Below, one piece after another: positions 62,752 to 63,624 of a stretch of DNA of 63,624 bases. Made by a program: the position numbers and the translations under genes. The notes below the pieces were generated by a model that ran no database searches, had not been told where the DNA came from, and saw only the letters and a program-made list of their open reading frames with translations. Source of the stretch: Petrachloros mirabilis ULC683. Its GTDB lineage: Bacteria > Cyanobacteriota > Cyanobacteriia > Thermosynechococcales > Thermosynechococcaceae. The stretch's first letter is position 1, and each line of letters begins with the position of its first letter. The stretch is from positions 1-63,624 of the forward strand of contig NZ_WVIC01000028.1 in the NCBI RefSeq assembly GCF_009939295.1. The letters run 5' to 3'.

Positions 62752-63537
62752 ATGAAAGTTACAATTCAGCAGTTAAAACAATGGAAACAGCAAGGTCGCC
62801 CTATTACTGTGCTCACTGCTTGGGACTATGCCCTGGGAACCATCCTCGATCAATCTGGCGTAGATGTTTTATTGGTGGGGGATTCTTTGGCCATGGTGGC
62901 TTTGGGCTATGACAATACCCTGCCTTTGCAACTCGATGACATGATTCACCATGCTCAGGCGGTTTGCCGGGGAGCGAAGCGGGCACTGGTTGTGTGTGAC
63001 TTGCCCTTTTTGAGCTACCAGTCTAGTCCTCAGCAAGCTTTAGAGAGTGCAGGGCAAATCCTGAAGCGCACAGGTGTCCAGGGGGTAAAGCTGGAGGGTG
63101 GGTATCCTGATATGGCAGAGACGGTGAATTTTTTGGTGATGCGTGGCATTCCGGTCATGGGGCATGTGGGGCTTACCCCCCAGTCTGTGCATCAGCTTGG
63201 GGGCTATCGTCGTCAGGGGCGCTCAGCCGCACAAGCTGCCGAAATTTTGCAGGCAGCCCTATCTTTAGAGCAGGCTGGCGCTTTTGCCATTGTTCTTGAG
63301 CATATCCCAGCAGATTTGGCAGCTACGATTACGCAGAAGTTGAGTATTCCTACAATTGGAATTGGGGCTGGTTTAGCCTGTGACGGTCAGGTCTTGGTGA
63401 CTGCGGATATTTTGGGACTCTCGGATTGGCAGCCGCCTTTTGCCAAGGTTTATCTGGAGATGCGATCGCAGATCACCGATGCAGTAGAGCGCTATTGTGC
63501 AGACGTGAAGCAGCGGCGATTTCCAACTCAGGAGTGA
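62752..63537 (+). CDS. panB: 3-methyl-2-oxobutanoate hydroxymethyltransferase
   Basis: A 261-residue PanB, which makes ketopantoate in pantothenate synthesis. [16 protein letters not shown] has the metal-binding Asp, [15 protein letters not shown] the second, and GVKLEGG and [16 protein letters not shown] the later motifs. The ATG at 62752 is used; GTG two codons earlier is possible. It is read alone and divergent from murA. Confidence 0.94.
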   Translation: MKVTIQQLKQWKQQGRPITVLTAWDYALGTILDQSGVDVLLVGDSLAMVALGYDNTLPLQLDDMIHHAQAVCRGAKRALVVCDLPFLSYQSSPQQALESAGQILKRTGVQGVKLEGGYPDMAETVNFLVMRGIPVMGHVGLTPQSVHQLGGYRRQGRSAAQAAEILQAALSLEQAGAFAIVLEHIPADLAATITQKLSIPTIGIGAGLACDGQVLVTADILGLSDWQPPFAKVYLEMRSQITDAVERYCADVKQRRFPTQE

Positions 63538-63573
63538 TTGCAGCAGCAACAATAGCTTTCACCAGCCATCTCA

Positions 63574-63624
63574 GAGCTTGTTTGAGAAGTCGCTTAGACC
63601 TTGCACTTGCCCCCCTAGCCCCCC
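63574..63624. repeat. MITE-like element, type B, cut by the window end
   Basis: GAGCTTGTTTGAGAAGTCGC follows TCA at 63571-63573, then the C-run arm TTGCACTTGCCCCCCTAGC. The right end is outside the window. Confidence 0.75.

Noticed and set aside
1-63624. tRNA, rRNA, CRISPR arrays, phage genes
   Set aside because: No cloverleaf-type sequence, direct-repeat array or phage-like gene was seen in the intergenic regions.

Overview
The window is chromosomal DNA of a cyanobacterium. Evidence includes ndhO, a PSI-accumulation-factor-like gene, a Psb35-like gene, hemJ, the clpR/clpP3 locus, a short cyanobacterial RNA-binding protein, DUF2232, DUF2949, DUF4058 and Uma2 genes, and many GCGATCGC (HIP1) octamers. 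Moderate GC, long intergenic regions and many small palindromic repeats suggest a filamentous or Leptolyngbya-like lineage, but the genus cannot be fixed from the sequence. No rRNA, tRNA, CRISPR array, prophage or intact transposase gene was seen.

Layout. 1-7.8 kb: DUF4058, aat, a VWA/kinase pair, hsp20, an SLH/DUF3747 surface protein and a methyltransferase. 7.8-8.9 kb: gene-free stretch with repeats and hairpins. 8.95-15.6 kb: an accessory operon (APRT-like phosphoribosyltransferase, radical SAM/SPASM enzyme, HD phosphohydrolase, two paralogous 79- and 83-aa peptides, PaaK-like adenylate-forming ligase, divergent PRPP-synthetase homologue) with a convergent MDR dehydrogenase; this looks like a RiPP (ribosomally made, modified peptide) system and is the most interesting part. 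15.8-27.2 kb: Uma2 proteins, phosphatase, livF-like ABC ATPase, oligopeptide-binding lipoprotein, queE, secreted repeat protein, orphan histidine kinase, hemJ. 27.4-40.5 kb: clpR, second ClpR-like gene, clpP, RNA-binding protein, Crp regulator, DUF2232/CobT-like pair, clpS, ndhO, mdh, amidase, antiporter, nitrilase. 40.7-63.6 kb: ftsH, gltX, rpsF, pgi, nadA, ddl, psb35-like, polA, methyltransferase, lytic transglycosylase, M48 peptidase, a broken GNAT toxin-like locus, murA and panB.

Housekeeping themes are proteolysis (ClpR/ClpP/ClpS/FtsH), cell-wall metabolism (ddl, murA, amidase, transglycosylase), and central or cofactor metabolism (pgi, mdh, nadA, panB, hemJ, cobT-like). The intergenic DNA holds at least five small repeat families. 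One is a MITE-like group with GAG-starting terminal inverted repeats and TNA target duplications, resembling the IS5/IS1031 type. One copy splits a GNAT gene, and removing it restores a 194-codon frame. Another family sits in the loop of a terminator-like hairpin. An IS200/IS605-type right end without tnpB is also present.
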